The notes under the pieces were generated by a model. It was given only the letters and a program-made list of their open reading frames with translations. It had not been told where the DNA came from and made no database searches. The translations under genes and the position numbers were made by a program. 64,000 nucleotides of DNA. It comes from Macrostomum hystrix (Eukaryota; Platyhelminthes; Macrostomidae). This document shows positions 30,387 to 40,599 of this stretch, piece by piece (within the stretch, counting starts at the first letter, position 1; every line of letters starts with the position of its first letter). The stretch is taken from the NCBI GenBank assembly GCA_950097015.1, contig CATNEN010000031.1, forward strand, positions 1,798,001-1,862,000, in the 5' to 3' direction.

Positions 30387-30681
30387 TGACACTAGACATA
30401 CAGCCAGCGAGGGGCCATTCTGCCCATTTCGCTGACTCCTGAGCACACACGCACACAGATACTGTACGCAGGCACACTTGCACACAGGTGTGTACATCTG
30501 CCCTGACTTTCTCATCGTCAGGCAGTGTACACTCTCACTGTGCCTTGGAGGTTGGCCCTCAAGGGCGTAAATTGCACGACAAGCCCCCTGCGCTCTAAAT
30601 AAATGTGGCCTCGCCGCGGAATCGAGCTCAGGGGCCTTGGTGCGAGAGGCAGACGCGTGAACCGCTCTGCCACTGACCCCC
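30387..30681 (-). mobile_element. SINE family A, best-preserved full-length copy
   Basis: The minus strand reads GGGTCAGTGGCAGAGCGGTT (A box) and GAGCTCGATTCCGCGG (B box), then GGCCACATTTATTTAGAGCG, GGGCTTGTCG, GCCAACCTCCAAGGCAC, AGTGTACACTGCCTGA and the common 3' body, ending GTCTAGTGTCA. It sits in the retroelement remnant. Confidence 0.92.
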
Positions 30682-32098
30682 CGTCAATGCAGTTTCTTTA
30701 ACAGAGGCCAGATCTACGCTACCTTGGGCCCAACCCGTCTGTAGACGAGTTTTGCCAGCCCGACAGCAATCCACGGCTCGTCTGGGCGACAAGACGAGCC
30801 AAAGTCCTTCCCTACGGAACACAAAGCTGCTCTACCGGTGAGGAACACCCTGACCGGCCCCGCGCCATCGCCTGTTTGCGGGCCCACAGGGGTTGGCGGT
30901 ATGGGCGACTCTCGCCCCCCGCTGTGTCCATGGACTACCCTGCAGCTAAGTCAAGCAAGTCAATTAGTGTTTGTAGTGTTTTGAGCAAGCCTAAAGTATA
31001 GAGCGCGTACAGAGATCTCCAACAGACTGTAACCACTGGAGATTGAAGTGAAAGAAAGACAGCACAAATACATGTGGTAAAACACAGAACAATGCGTCTA
31101 ATAATCTAAATTCACTGATGCAATTATTATTGAACTGAATTACAAAATATTTTATTTAAGTCGCAGTCTTTGCAATTGTGTTCAAAATTATTCGTCGACA
31201 AGAACTCTTCCAATGGGAAAGCCAAACTCATCTATTTAGAAATTGAATAGAAGCACACAAAAAGATTGTTCTAAATTGAGTAGACTAAATTTACTACTAC
31301 TACTAGTAGTAAATAAGTACTTAAAACAAAGACTGTGTGCCATACTGAACTAACAGTACCTAAAACAATTAGTGAACCTTGAGGACAGTAAAGAAAGAAA
31401 GGGTTTGAGTGACATGTGGTTGAGTGACAAGTAGCATTTGCGGCAGGCAGCAGGTAATGAAGGCAGAGATTTAGGAACAATTAAAATTGGAGGAAAGAGC
31501 CGAGAAAATAAAAGTAAAAAATAGAAATTATTCAAAAGGAAGCGAAATCAACTATGCCTTTAATTAACTTACATTTCTAAACAATTAAGGAAACAGGATT
31601 TAATGATATTGGGTCACACACAATTGCATGCACTGATTGCACATAAGTTTTTTATTAATTAGCAAAGCAACAATATATATTACGCTCGTTCAAAAAGTTC
31701 AGTAATACAAGCTATATGGGGAAGTGACATGGCAATGCTTCCATTTTTGCTGATTCCAATTAGTTTTTGTGTAATGTGTCTCAACTTACTTCCGACACAG
31801 TGTTAAAAGTTATGTTGTCAGCATTTAATTTTAAAATCGCGCCCAAAAGCGTCAAACAACAAATGCGAGAGAAATAAAGAATATTAGCTATATTAAATAT
31901 GATCATACCTGTAGTTTCACTCCTAAAGATTAGAATAACAAATTTTCTCTGCACATTAAAAAGTGTTTTTCCAATCAGCAACGTTTTCTGTTCGATTTGT
32001 TTTATTCAACTATAAGGCTCAGGAGTGACATAAGATAGTTACATTCAAATTACACGAATTGCGGGTCTAGGCCGATCACTGAGTCAGTGTGATCAGCT
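30682..32098. other. Spacer with possible retroelement 3' UTR and kinase-gene 3' flank
   Basis: 30690-30960 is GC-rich and may be the 3' continuation of the RNase H-bearing element split by the SINE. Beyond about 30960 the DNA is AT-rich with no coding signal. The 3' UTR of the kinase gene occupies the right end. Confidence 0.45.
32001..32006 (-). promoter_or_regulatory. Putative polyadenylation signal of the kinase gene
   Basis: AATAAA on the minus strand, about 93 bp beyond the stop codon at 32099-32101. Confidence 0.55.
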
Positions 32099-34250
32099 TC
32101 AGACCTCAGTGTGAGTTGATGCAGCCTTCAAAAGAGGCAAGTTGAGCAGCTCAGCAGCCGACGGTCTCAGGCGGGGCTGTTTCTGCACGCACGAGTTGTA
32201 GAAGGTATGCATGTTGCGCGAGTGTCGCACGGGCAATTTGGGCATCGGCTTGTTGCAGATGGCGAACATCACCGCGTTGACGCTCTGCTTGTCGGCGTTC
32301 GGCGGCGATCCGGTGGCCATTTCGAACAGGGTGCAGCCCAGCGACCAGATGTCCGACTTGTCCGTGAAGTGGCGCCCGTCCAGAATCTCCGGCGCGATGA
32401 AGCACGGCGTGCCGACGATGCCAGTGGGATTGTAGGCGATGGAGGTGAGGATCTCCTTGGCCAGGCCAAAGTCGATGAGTTTTACGATGCCCTCGTTAGT
32501 TAGCATCACATTGGAGCATTTGAGATCGCGGTGCAGCACCGGCGGGTTGCAGGTGTGAATATAGTCCAGTGCACAGCAGATCTGTTGGTTCATGCGAATG
32601 ATAATATTTAGGTACATCACTTGGTTACACTAGACCTGCAGCCCAGCGAGAGGCAACTCTGCTCATTTCACTGACTCCTGAGCACACACACAGATTCTAT
32701 ACGCTATTACTATACTCATACTCCACTCACTCTACTATTATCTACTACTCACTATAGATACTATACTCACTCACGCAGGTGTGTACACCTGTCCTGACTT
32801 ATTCATGGTCAAATAGTGTTCACTCTCACTGTGCCATCAAGGGCGTAAATTGTATGACAAGCCCCCAAGCCTTATCTCCACGGCTGCGCCCCAAAATGAA
32901 TGTGGCCTCGCCGCGGATCGAGCTCTGGAACCTCGGTGCGAGAGGCGAAAGCGTTAGACCGTGCTGACACAACCCTGGCTTCGAGCGAATGTAAAAATAA
33001 ATATTAACTCATTTCTTTCTGCTTCGATAAGATCGCAAATAAATATAATGACAGCAGATTCAGTTAGGCCAGATGTGCAGCAAGTGGTGCTTCTAATACC
33101 TGTGTACCGCTGTTCAGTCTTTGGACTAAAGGGAGGCCGGCACACCCACTAGAACTTCTACCCCAAACTAATGCTGATACCTGTTTTAAAGGGTCTTGTT
33201 GAAAGGAGACGAACTGTTCTGGATTGAGATTCGAAATCCTATATCATTATGGCTAGCATTCACGGCAAAGTGAAGCATGGCTTGTCACAATCTGGCAGTC
33301 GCATTGGTTATGATCGGCCTCCTGCTGATGACGGCTCATTGTGACGGTGAGTTTGCGGTTTGATCTGGGCAAACAATTTGGCTTTAAACTCAGGTCAGGG
33401 GCTTCTGGAGACGTTAATTCTGTTAACAGTTATCACTGGTCAGTGACTTGTCTTGTCCAGCCTCTCGGGGGGGAGGGTCAGTGGCAGAGGGATTAATGTG
33501 TCTGCCTTTCGCACCGAGGTCCCTGAGCTCGATTCCGCGGCGAGGGGCGTGGCCGCAGATAGAAGACTTATGAACTTACATCCATGAGGGCCAGCCTCAT
33601 GGGCACAGTGAGAGTGTCCACTGCCTGATGATGAGAAAGTCAGGGCAGATGTACGCGCTTGTGTGTGTGCTCCAGTGTACGGTTTCTGTGCGCGTATGTG
33701 CTCAGGAGTAAGCGAAACCGTCAGAATGTCTACTGACATATTATTATTACTAACAGACAGCTGTCAAGTCTAAGCACACCTGTCTGGTGAAGTTGACGAT
33801 GCCATCCTCGGTGAAGACGCCGTACTCCTCGAGAATGCCAGACAAGCTATTGCCAGACAGCAGCTCTGTGAAGATCAGGAAGTTGCCCAGATGGTCGCGG
33901 TCGGTCTTTAGAAATCTGAGAATGTTTCTATGGTTCAGCCGGCTGAGCAGGCGGACGCCCTTCTCCTCATTGCGGATGGCCTGCTTCAGCTGCTGGGGAT
34001 TGGCGCTGTTGGCCACCTTCACCACCTTGACGGCCACAAACTGGTTCTTGTCGGTGAAGGCCCGGTAGACAACGCCGAATGAGCCGGAGCCGATTGGCTT
34101 GTCGTTGCGCTTGATCTTCCAGGTGCGAAAGTTGCTGCTGATGCCCTCGACGCCACCGCTACTGGAGTCGCTGCCTCCGGTTGCTGAGCGCTGACGAGAA
34201 TGCTGCTGCTGCTGCAGCAGTTCCTTCTGCTGCTGTTGCTGTTGTTGTTG

Positions 34251-34284
<34 letters not shown>

Positions 34285-36584
34285 GCGTCAACGCGAAGTT
34301 TCCGCATCTGCTCGGTTGGCTGATCAACCGGATGTCGACGCGGTGTGCCAGATGAGGGTGCTGGAGAGCTCCCCCCGGCGCTGGCTTGTCGTCGATGACC
34401 CAGAGGCTGCTGCTGCTGCTTTTGCTGTTGATCAGCAGCCGCGGCAAGCGCAGCTACCGCTGCTGCACCCTGCTCCTGACGCTGCTGCCAACGGTTCACG
34501 CGGTTCTCTGGTGTTCGACTCCGTCGAATTGGCTGCTGCTGCTCGTCCGAGTTTGGACTGGGCACTGCGAGGCGTCGGTCAGACTGAACTCGGTGCACCG
34601 GCTGCCCGACCGTCGGCCTCAGCTGGGCGGAGCTGCGGGTGGTCGCCTCGCCCTCGGTATCATCGCCAGAGCTCTCCGTCTCCGTCTCGGAGGTCTCAGT
34701 TTCTGAGTCGTCCGACTGCTGCTCCCGACGCTCTGGCTGACGCGGAATGCTCATTGTGCTCTCCTCGATCTGCCTGGAGTTTTAGGATACGTTGAACTCT
34801 GCCTGGGTGAGAGCCTTAGCAGTAGAAAGTCCAGTATTTAAAATACCACATTTTTCTTTTTCTTCATCTCTCAAAATATTCAACCAATCGCCATGAGAAT
34901 CCAGAACACGAACTCAAGTTTCCGCTCTATCCGATGAAACAACTTCCAGAATCACAAAAGATCGGCATCGAATCGAAATTCAACGATTCTCATCGGGCTG
35001 TTTGGTGGCAAAAACCACCAAAAACATTTTTTCTGCTCATTGACTATCTTGACTATTTTGGATTGATTAAATTGTTAATTTTTTACTTTGAACCAATAGG
35101 GATCCGCCATAGAGGTTTATGCAGAGCAATGTTAGCTGTCCTTGTCACCAGGTTCTCCGACAAGAATCGCTGAATATCTTGACGATGCTGACGTCGGAAG
35201 GCTTTGAAAGTTAGTTCATCGTGAAGGGCGAAAGATTTTGATTCAGATGGCGGACTTTCATGGCAATCGGTCATTCGGTTTGGGAGCTGTCGTGAAGTAG
35301 GCAGCGGTCTTTCTACTGTTAACGAACACGCACTTAAATTGCCAACTTTTTGAAGTCGAAAGCATTTAAAGAACAATGTCTCTTCTTAATTTCTCTGCCC
35401 ATCTACACGTTCTCTAATCCAATCAGATTGTACCACGGGTCCTCTAGCTCACCTCCGCCTGTAGAGATCTTCAAGGAAAGCCACAGCCTCGGCGACTCCG
35501 CTCTGTCTGGCCAGCTCCAGAGCATTGCCGCGGCTGCAGCGCAGGTGGATATTGGCCCCAGCGTTGGACAGCAACTGCAGCAGGTCAAGGTGGCCGAGCA
35601 GGGCCGCCATGGTGAAGGGCGTGTGTCGGTCGGCCTCCGGCTTCGTGACGACATCCAGCTTGGCGTCGAATTCTATGAGCAGCCTAGCAAAGTCCAGGTG
35701 ATTGTGCTCAACACTAAAGTGCAGCGCCGTGAATCCTTTGCTCTGCTGAAGATCTGTGTCAGCGCCGGCCTTCAGCAGGGCCCGACCGATCTCCAGGTGG
35801 CTCAGGGCTGCGCAGGCCATCAACGGCGTCTGCTGATTTTTGTCGACAACGTCCACGTGAGCCTGCAAGGTCAGGGACAGTGGGATAATCAGAATAAGTA
35901 GAACTGCAATTATAAAACTCTCGAAAATCACCCATCCAAACACACGAGAATCACCCTCTAAACCCCAGAGAATCCACTTCTAAACCCCAGAGAATCCACC
36001 TCTAAACCCCAGAGAATCCACCTCTAAACCCCAGAGAATCCACCTCTAAACCCCAGAGAATCCACCTCTAAACCCCAGAGAATCCACCTCTAAACCCCAG
36101 AGAATCCACTTCTAAACCCCAGAGAATCAACCTCTAAACCCCAGAGAATGCACCTCTAAACCCCAAAGAATCCACCTTTAAACTCTAGGGAATCCACCTT
36201 TAAACCCCAGAGAAACCACCTCTAAACCCCAGAGAATGCACCTTGACTGGGTGGATATATACACAGGCGAGAATGCGCAGCGTTTACCTGGGCGTCAATG
36301 AGCGCTTTGGCCACTCGCTGATTGTTCTGCTGAGCGGCGATGTGCAGCGCCGTGGCCCCAGTCTGGTCCTCGGAGTCGTTCAGCTGGGCGCCGCAAGCAA
36401 TGAGCAGGCGGATCATCTCTTCATTGTCGGACCAGGCTGCGCGAATCAGCGGTGTCAGATTGTAGTTGGCATCGTCCTTGCAGTTCACGGGCAGGCCCTG
36501 CCGTAGCAGTTCCAGAACTGTGGCGCAGTCGCCTTTCGCTACCGATCGGAATAGCGCCAGCTGGGGATTGTCAATCACGGACAT
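32099..36584 (-). CDS. Ankyrin-repeat / polyQ / Ser-Thr protein kinase, 4-exon model, 727 aa
   Basis: Exons: 36288-36584, 35453-35862, 33780-34773, 32099-32581. All are GT-AG, phases 0/2/0, total 2184 nt. The first two exons give about five ankyrin repeats ([28 protein letters not shown]), residues 6-235. A linker with acidic Ser/Thr and poly-Gln (about 400-426) follows, then a kinase: GSGSFGVVY (464-472), Lys 485 in [12 protein letters not shown] (584-591), DFG 604-606, [19 protein letters not shown]. These blocks look STE-group (MAP3K-like). The join of exons 2 and 3 is the uncertain step. Exon 2 has GGAG|gtgagc followed 5 bp later by an in-frame TGA, and exon 3 opens in phase at ctccag|G. 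Alternatively there are two genes: an ankyrin protein ending at 35449, and a 485-aa kinase starting at the ATG at 34754. Confidence 0.8.
32622..32970 (-). mobile_element. SINE family A in kinase-gene intron 3
   Basis: Minus-strand copy with an internal expansion of ACTC/TACT-rich sequence at about 32705-32770. The 3' end is CAGGTCTAGTGTAACCA. Confidence 0.85.
33090..33240 (+). mobile_element. Possible SINE fragment, second family
   Basis: Shares CTGTTCAGTCnnTGGACT, AGGCCGGC-like and ACTTCTACCCCAA blocks, then a TTCGAA-containing box, with 3915-4080. Shorter echoes of the GTCCATGGACTGAACAG core occur in inverse sense at 41520 and near 5225. Confidence 0.4.
33277..33346 (+). pseudogene. Inverted duplicate of the receptor signal-peptide exon
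   Basis: This 70-bp segment matches receptor exon 1 (27211-27280) at 69 of 70 positions; the single change is the synonymous CTG to CTC. ATG, signal peptide and the GTGAGTTTGC donor are all intact. It lies antisense inside intron 3 of the kinase gene. No following plus-strand receptor exon is seen, so it is probably a non-functional copy or an orphan exon. Confidence 0.85.
33472..33735 (+). mobile_element. SINE family A within the inverted duplication
   Basis: Plus-strand copy: CAGTGGCAGAGGGATTAATG, GAGCTCGATTCCGCGG, GGGCCAGCC, GTGTCCACTGCCTGATG, CAGGGCAGATGTACGCG, CTCAGGAGTAAGCG. Confidence 0.88.
35939..36243. repeat. 22-bp minisatellite in ankyrin intron 1
   Basis: About 13-14 copies of AATCCACCTCTAAACCCCAGAG make up most of the 425-bp intron 35863-36287. 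It ends about 44 bp from the exon 1 splice donor. Confidence 0.95.
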
Positions 36585-37657
36585 GCCGTCGGCAGCGGAA
36601 GATCCGGACAAACGGCTTCGATATCGTTACAATTTCGGCTTAGCTTGATTTTGAGGGGCTCGAGTTGATTTCCTTTCTTTCACCCAGCTCGCTTGTCCAG
36701 AGAGAAAGTGAGCAGAGGGCCGTCAATTTCAATGTTATTTGGTGACCCTCTCCGTGAGACCGTTTGCTTTCGGCTGGCTCTATCGTTGCCTGGGCTTCTC
36801 TGCTTTAGCTGTCTCTCTCCCGGTGTGGACTTGTGGGGCAGAGAGGGTACTGCGGAGTCTTTAGTATGGGGTGCGTCTGAGGCTCTGCTCACGGGTCTGA
36901 GGTGGGCAGGGCCAAGGGTATTAGTGCAGTGAGCTAAGGTGTCAGGTGGTGGCTGCACAGCCAATGGCGATACTGCAATCTTTAATCTAGCAGAGCGTTT
37001 CCTTTCTCTCCCTTCCTCCCTCTCTCCTCGCAGACGCGCACGAACTCTGCCTGTCTGGCCAATAGCCTCCTGAGTGTTATAGCAAGTTGGGCCGGGTTTT
37101 TTTTTGCCAAGAGAAAGGCTATATAATGCACAGCGCTAGGCAATGCAATATGCAATAGGCGTACATTGCACACGAGCTCCAAAATTTCCGCCACCCCTTC
37201 TTCTGCCAGGACAACGCAGCGGAAGACAAGGAAGGGACAGTGTGCACCGCATTTGGCAAAGCAGAGAAGGTTTTCTAGTCTGTATCAACGGAGCGGAGCT
37301 GTACGCAGTAATTATCTCAGCCTCCAACTCAAGCTCATTTGGAAAAGAACATTGGTATAGAGAGAAGTGCATTCACAGCCCACCGTTAAGGCTCTGATAA
37401 TTATAATGTACAGCTGTTATTAAAGACAGCTGTCAAGCAAAGCCTCGTGCCTCAAAAAATGCATGTCTGAGTGACAAGGTCCAAATACTGCCATTGTGTG
37501 CCCGGTTTGTCGATTCTCAGGTGTTGTGAGAAGACTCATTCAAGCGTTGCATGAGCGATGAAAATTGATTAGAGCACGGATTGGCCAGATACGGCCCTCG
37601 AAGCTCCTGAAACCACCTGGCATTGACAACTTCTGAAACATACCGTGGTCCCCTCCC
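36585..37657. other. 5' flank of the ankyrin-kinase gene
   Basis: Non-coding spacer. The first in-frame ATG of the ankyrin gene is at 36584. An upstream TTG-initiated extension exists but is not needed. No other gene is recognised. Confidence 0.5.
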
Positions 37658-37659
37658 AT

Positions 37660-38560
37660 GATGAGAGTTGTCTCATCTCTCCTCTGTCTATCTCTTTCCT
37701 GCAAAATCTTTCCCCTGTCTTATCTCTCCCGTGTCTCACCTCTCCCATTTCTCATCTCTCCCCTGTCTAATCTCTCCCGTGTCTCACCTCTCCCATTTCT
37801 CATCTCTCCCCTGTCTCATCTCTCCCGTGTCTCACCTCCACCATATCACATCGCTCCCATATCTCACCCCTCCCATATCTCATCTCTCCCATGTCTCACC
37901 TCTCCCATATCTCATCTCTCCCATATCTCACCCCTCCCATATCTCATCTCTCCCGTGTCTCACCTCTCCCATATCTCATCTCTCCCATATCTCAATTCTC
38001 CCCTGTCTCATCTCTCCCATTTCTCATCTCTCCCATATCTCACCCCTCCCATATCTCATCTCTCCCGTGTCTCACCTCTCCCGTGTCTCATCTCTCCCAT
38101 ATCTCGTCTCTCCCGTGTCTCACCTCTCCCGTGTCTCATCTCTCCCATATCTCATCTCTCCCGTGTCTCACCTCTCCCGTGTCTCATCTCTCCCATATCT
38201 CGTCTCTCCCCTGTCTCATCTCTCCCGTGTCTCACCTCTCCCGTGTCTCATCTCTCCCATATCTCATCTCTCCCGTGTCTCACCTCTCCCCTGTCTCATC
38301 TCTCCCGTGTCTCACCTCTCCCATGTCTCACCTCTCCCGTGTCTCATCTCTCCCATATCTCATCTCTCCCGTGTCTCACCTCTCCCTGTCTCATCTCTCC
38401 CGTGTCTCACCTCTCCCATGTCTCATCTCTCCCGTGTCTCACCTCTCCCATGTCTCATCTCTCCCGTGTCTCACCTCTCCCATATTTCATCTCTCCCATG
38501 TCTCATCTCTCCCGTCTCATCTCTCAACGTGTCTCACCTCTCCTATGTACTCGTATCATC
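37660..38560. repeat. 16-bp CTCATCTCTCCCGTGT minisatellite
   Basis: About 55 copies with C/T exchanges (CGTGT, CTGT, ATAT, ATTT) and CATC/CACC alternation. It is open in all three plus frames because 16 is not a multiple of three and the unit has no stop. It resembles, but is not identical in period to, the array at 22641-23116. Confidence 0.95.
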
Positions 38561-38838
38561 TCTCCCTATCTGGCCCGTTGTCATCTTTTGGATTCCGTTT
38601 TCAACCCACGCAGTAGATAAGGTGGCTGCCATGTTTTTAATTATACTCAATGAATTACCTTCTAATTATTGCCTTAAATAGTGGCAGGGGTTAACAAGTG
38701 GGGTTGAATTGGGGCAGAGAATAAATCAATCGGATCATTAATTACCGTGTGGTCTATAAGCTATGTTAATTTGCATTAGGTTTCAGAATCAGAAAGAACA
38801 CTTACATGCATATAAATACAAAGAAAAAAGTAAGGCAA

Positions 38839-40074
38839 CTATGATTGATGCCCAAGTAGCATTGTGTCCTCAATGACACGGTACAGCTGCGTCAATTCTG
38901 CAGGATGTCCCGCTTGACCAGATGCCACAGTCGCAAGAGACGCAGCGAGACTATTTTGAGAACTTTTCTTTCGCTCTTTTGGCACTTCAGCGCCGAGACC
39001 AATCGAAACGCCTAAGACCTTAGAAACTAAAAACGTCTCTAAATTGTCAACTGGGGGATTATTGTCAACTGGGGGATCATTGTCAACTGGGGGATCATTG
39101 TCAACTGGGGGATCACTGTCAACTGTGGGATTATTGTCAACTGGGGGATCATTGTCAACTGGGGGATCATTGTCAACTGGGGGATCATTGTCAACTGGGG
39201 GATCATTGTCAACTGGGGGATCATTGTCAACTGGGGGATCATTGTCAACTGGGGGATCATTGTCAACTGGGGGATCATTGTCAACTGGGGGATCACTGTC
39301 AACTGTGGGATTATTGTCAACTGGGGGATCATTGTCAACTGGGGGATCATTGTCAACTGGGGGATCACTGTCAACTGTGGGATTATTGTCAACTGGGGGA
39401 TCATTGTCAACTGGGGGATCATTGTCAACTGGGGGATCATTGTCAACTGGGGGATCATTGTCAACTGGGGGATCATTGTCAACTGGGGGATCATTGTCAA
39501 CTGTGGGATTATTGTCAACTGGGGGATCATTGTCAACTGTGGGAGTATTGTCAACTGGGGGATCATTGTCAACTGGGGGATCACTGTCAACTGTGGGATT
39601 ATTGTCAACTGTGGGATTATTGTCAACTGGGGAACCATTGTCAACTGGGGAACCATTGTCAACTGTGGGATTATTGTCAACTGGGGGATCATTGTCAACT
39701 GGGGGATCACTGTCAACTGTGGGATTATTGTCAACTGGGGGATCATTGTCAACTGTGGGATTATTGTCAACTGGGGAACCATTGTCAACTGTGGGATTAT
39801 TGTCAACTGGGGGATCATTGTCAACTGGGGGATCATTGTAGCTTAAAAAACTGAAAATATAGCTGCTAAAAAGTATACCAGACGAATTAAAAATATATCT
39901 GCTCCCTGAAGGGGGGCAAAACTTGCTAGTTGCATCTAAAAATGGTCTAACCTGAGTAGTTTTTGAGCACTTTGTCATAGAAATTTCGAGTTTAGGCCAT
40001 TGTTTTAGGTTAGCATTAAATAATACTTTGTAGTAGCCTCGAAATGTTTGAACTTGCAGAATCAGCAGGGTCAA
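38839..40074 (-). CDS. Uncertain hypothetical frame with PPVDND repeats, up to 411 aa
   Basis: A single minus frame runs from a TTG at 40074 to a TAG at 38839. Its middle is about 44 six-residue repeats (DNDPPV/DNNPTV) from an 18-bp minisatellite (39049-39838). The flanks look moderately protein-like: upstream VQTFRGYYKVLFNANLKQWP and downstream a KERKKSSQNSLAASL and GHPAELTQLYRVIED segment. The only ATG before the repeats is internal (ISMTKC). I recognise no family. It could be an exon or a transposon relic with a repeat-expanded region, or merely a minisatellite with chance open flanks. Its build, unique segments around an acidic repeat, recalls the transposase at 55415-60001. Confidence 0.35.
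   Translation of the reverse strand: MTLLILQVQTFRGYYKVLFNANLKQWPKLEISMTKCSKTTQVRPFLDATSKFCPPSGSRYIFNSSGILFSSYIFSFLSYNDPPVDNDPPVDNNPTVDNGSPVDNNPTVDNDPPVDNNPTVDSDPPVDNDPPVDNNPTVDNGSPVDNGSPVDNNPTVDNNPTVDSDPPVDNDPPVDNTPTVDNDPPVDNNPTVDNDPPVDNDPPVDNDPPVDNDPPVDNDPPVDNDPPVDNNPTVDSDPPVDNDPPVDNDPPVDNNPTVDSDPPVDNDPPVDNDPPVDNDPPVDNDPPVDNDPPVDNDPPVDNDPPVDNDPPVDNNPTVDSDPPVDNDPPVDNDPPVDNNPPVDNLETFLVSKVLGVSIGLGAEVPKERKKSSQNSLAASLATVASGQAGHPAELTQLYRVIEDTMLLGHQS
39049..39838. repeat. 18-bp minisatellite
   Basis: About 44 copies of ATTGTCAACTGGGGGATC, with a GTGGGATT variant and a GGGGAACC variant. The variants recur in groups (CACTG, GTGGGATTATTG, then GGGGGATC), giving a higher-order pattern. All six frames are open through the array. 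Confidence 0.95.
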
Positions 40075-40599
40075 TTTTACAGGGCATCATTTTTAACCAA
40101 GCAAGTTGCCTTAATACTCTCTGATTTGTCAAATTTCGAAGTGGAGATTTAGGGACTCACTCAATTTTGAGTAATTATCCAAAACATCACTAGTTGAAAT
40201 TATCAAAACCATCCCATGGTTATTAATAATGATTATATTCATTTTTTCCCAGTCTGTGAAAAAGCAGTAAATAAAATAAAAAGTTCAAATTAGTGTTACG
40301 TGTCCTTAATTCATTGTGTGCCACTGTACTTGTCTGTCCAGAATTGTTAATTAACAAAACAGCACTCTGTCCATAGCATCAGACTATGAACTAACATTGA
40401 AAGCTATTTATTAATTAAGATAATAAGAAGATTGGCAGACATGACAGCAAAGCAAAACTAGACAGCAATGTGATTATGATAATTAATTTGTTTCACGTGA
40501 ATAATAAACGTGCAGCGGAACCAAAGTACTTTTTGTGAGCCGATACTGTAACAAACACGTACTCACAAGCTTGACATTGTGATTGAACCGAAACTTAAA
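40075..40599. other. RCC1 3' flank
   Basis: AT-rich spacer with no gene. AATAAA on the minus strand at 40407-40412, about 190 bp beyond the RCC1 stop codon, is a plausible polyadenylation signal. Confidence 0.5.
40407..40412 (-). promoter_or_regulatory. Putative RCC1 polyadenylation signal
   Basis: Minus-strand AATAAA about 190 bp downstream of the stop codon at 40600-40602. Confidence 0.45.

Larger units (their letters stand above)
33251..33735 (+). repeat. Inverted duplication, copy 2
   Basis: Counterpart of 26893-27306 in opposite orientation. The exon part is almost identical, while the intron and SINE parts carry many substitutions and several indels. Confidence 0.85.

Noticed and set aside
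33787-34795. Plus-strand frames over the polyQ-kinase exon
   Set aside because: Antisense readings of CAG-rich coding sequence giving Ala/Leu/Cys runs.
37658-38681. Plus-strand frames of 240-337 codons rich in Ser, Leu and Pro
   Set aside because: Products of the 16-bp CTCATCTCTCCCGTGT array; all three plus frames are equally open.
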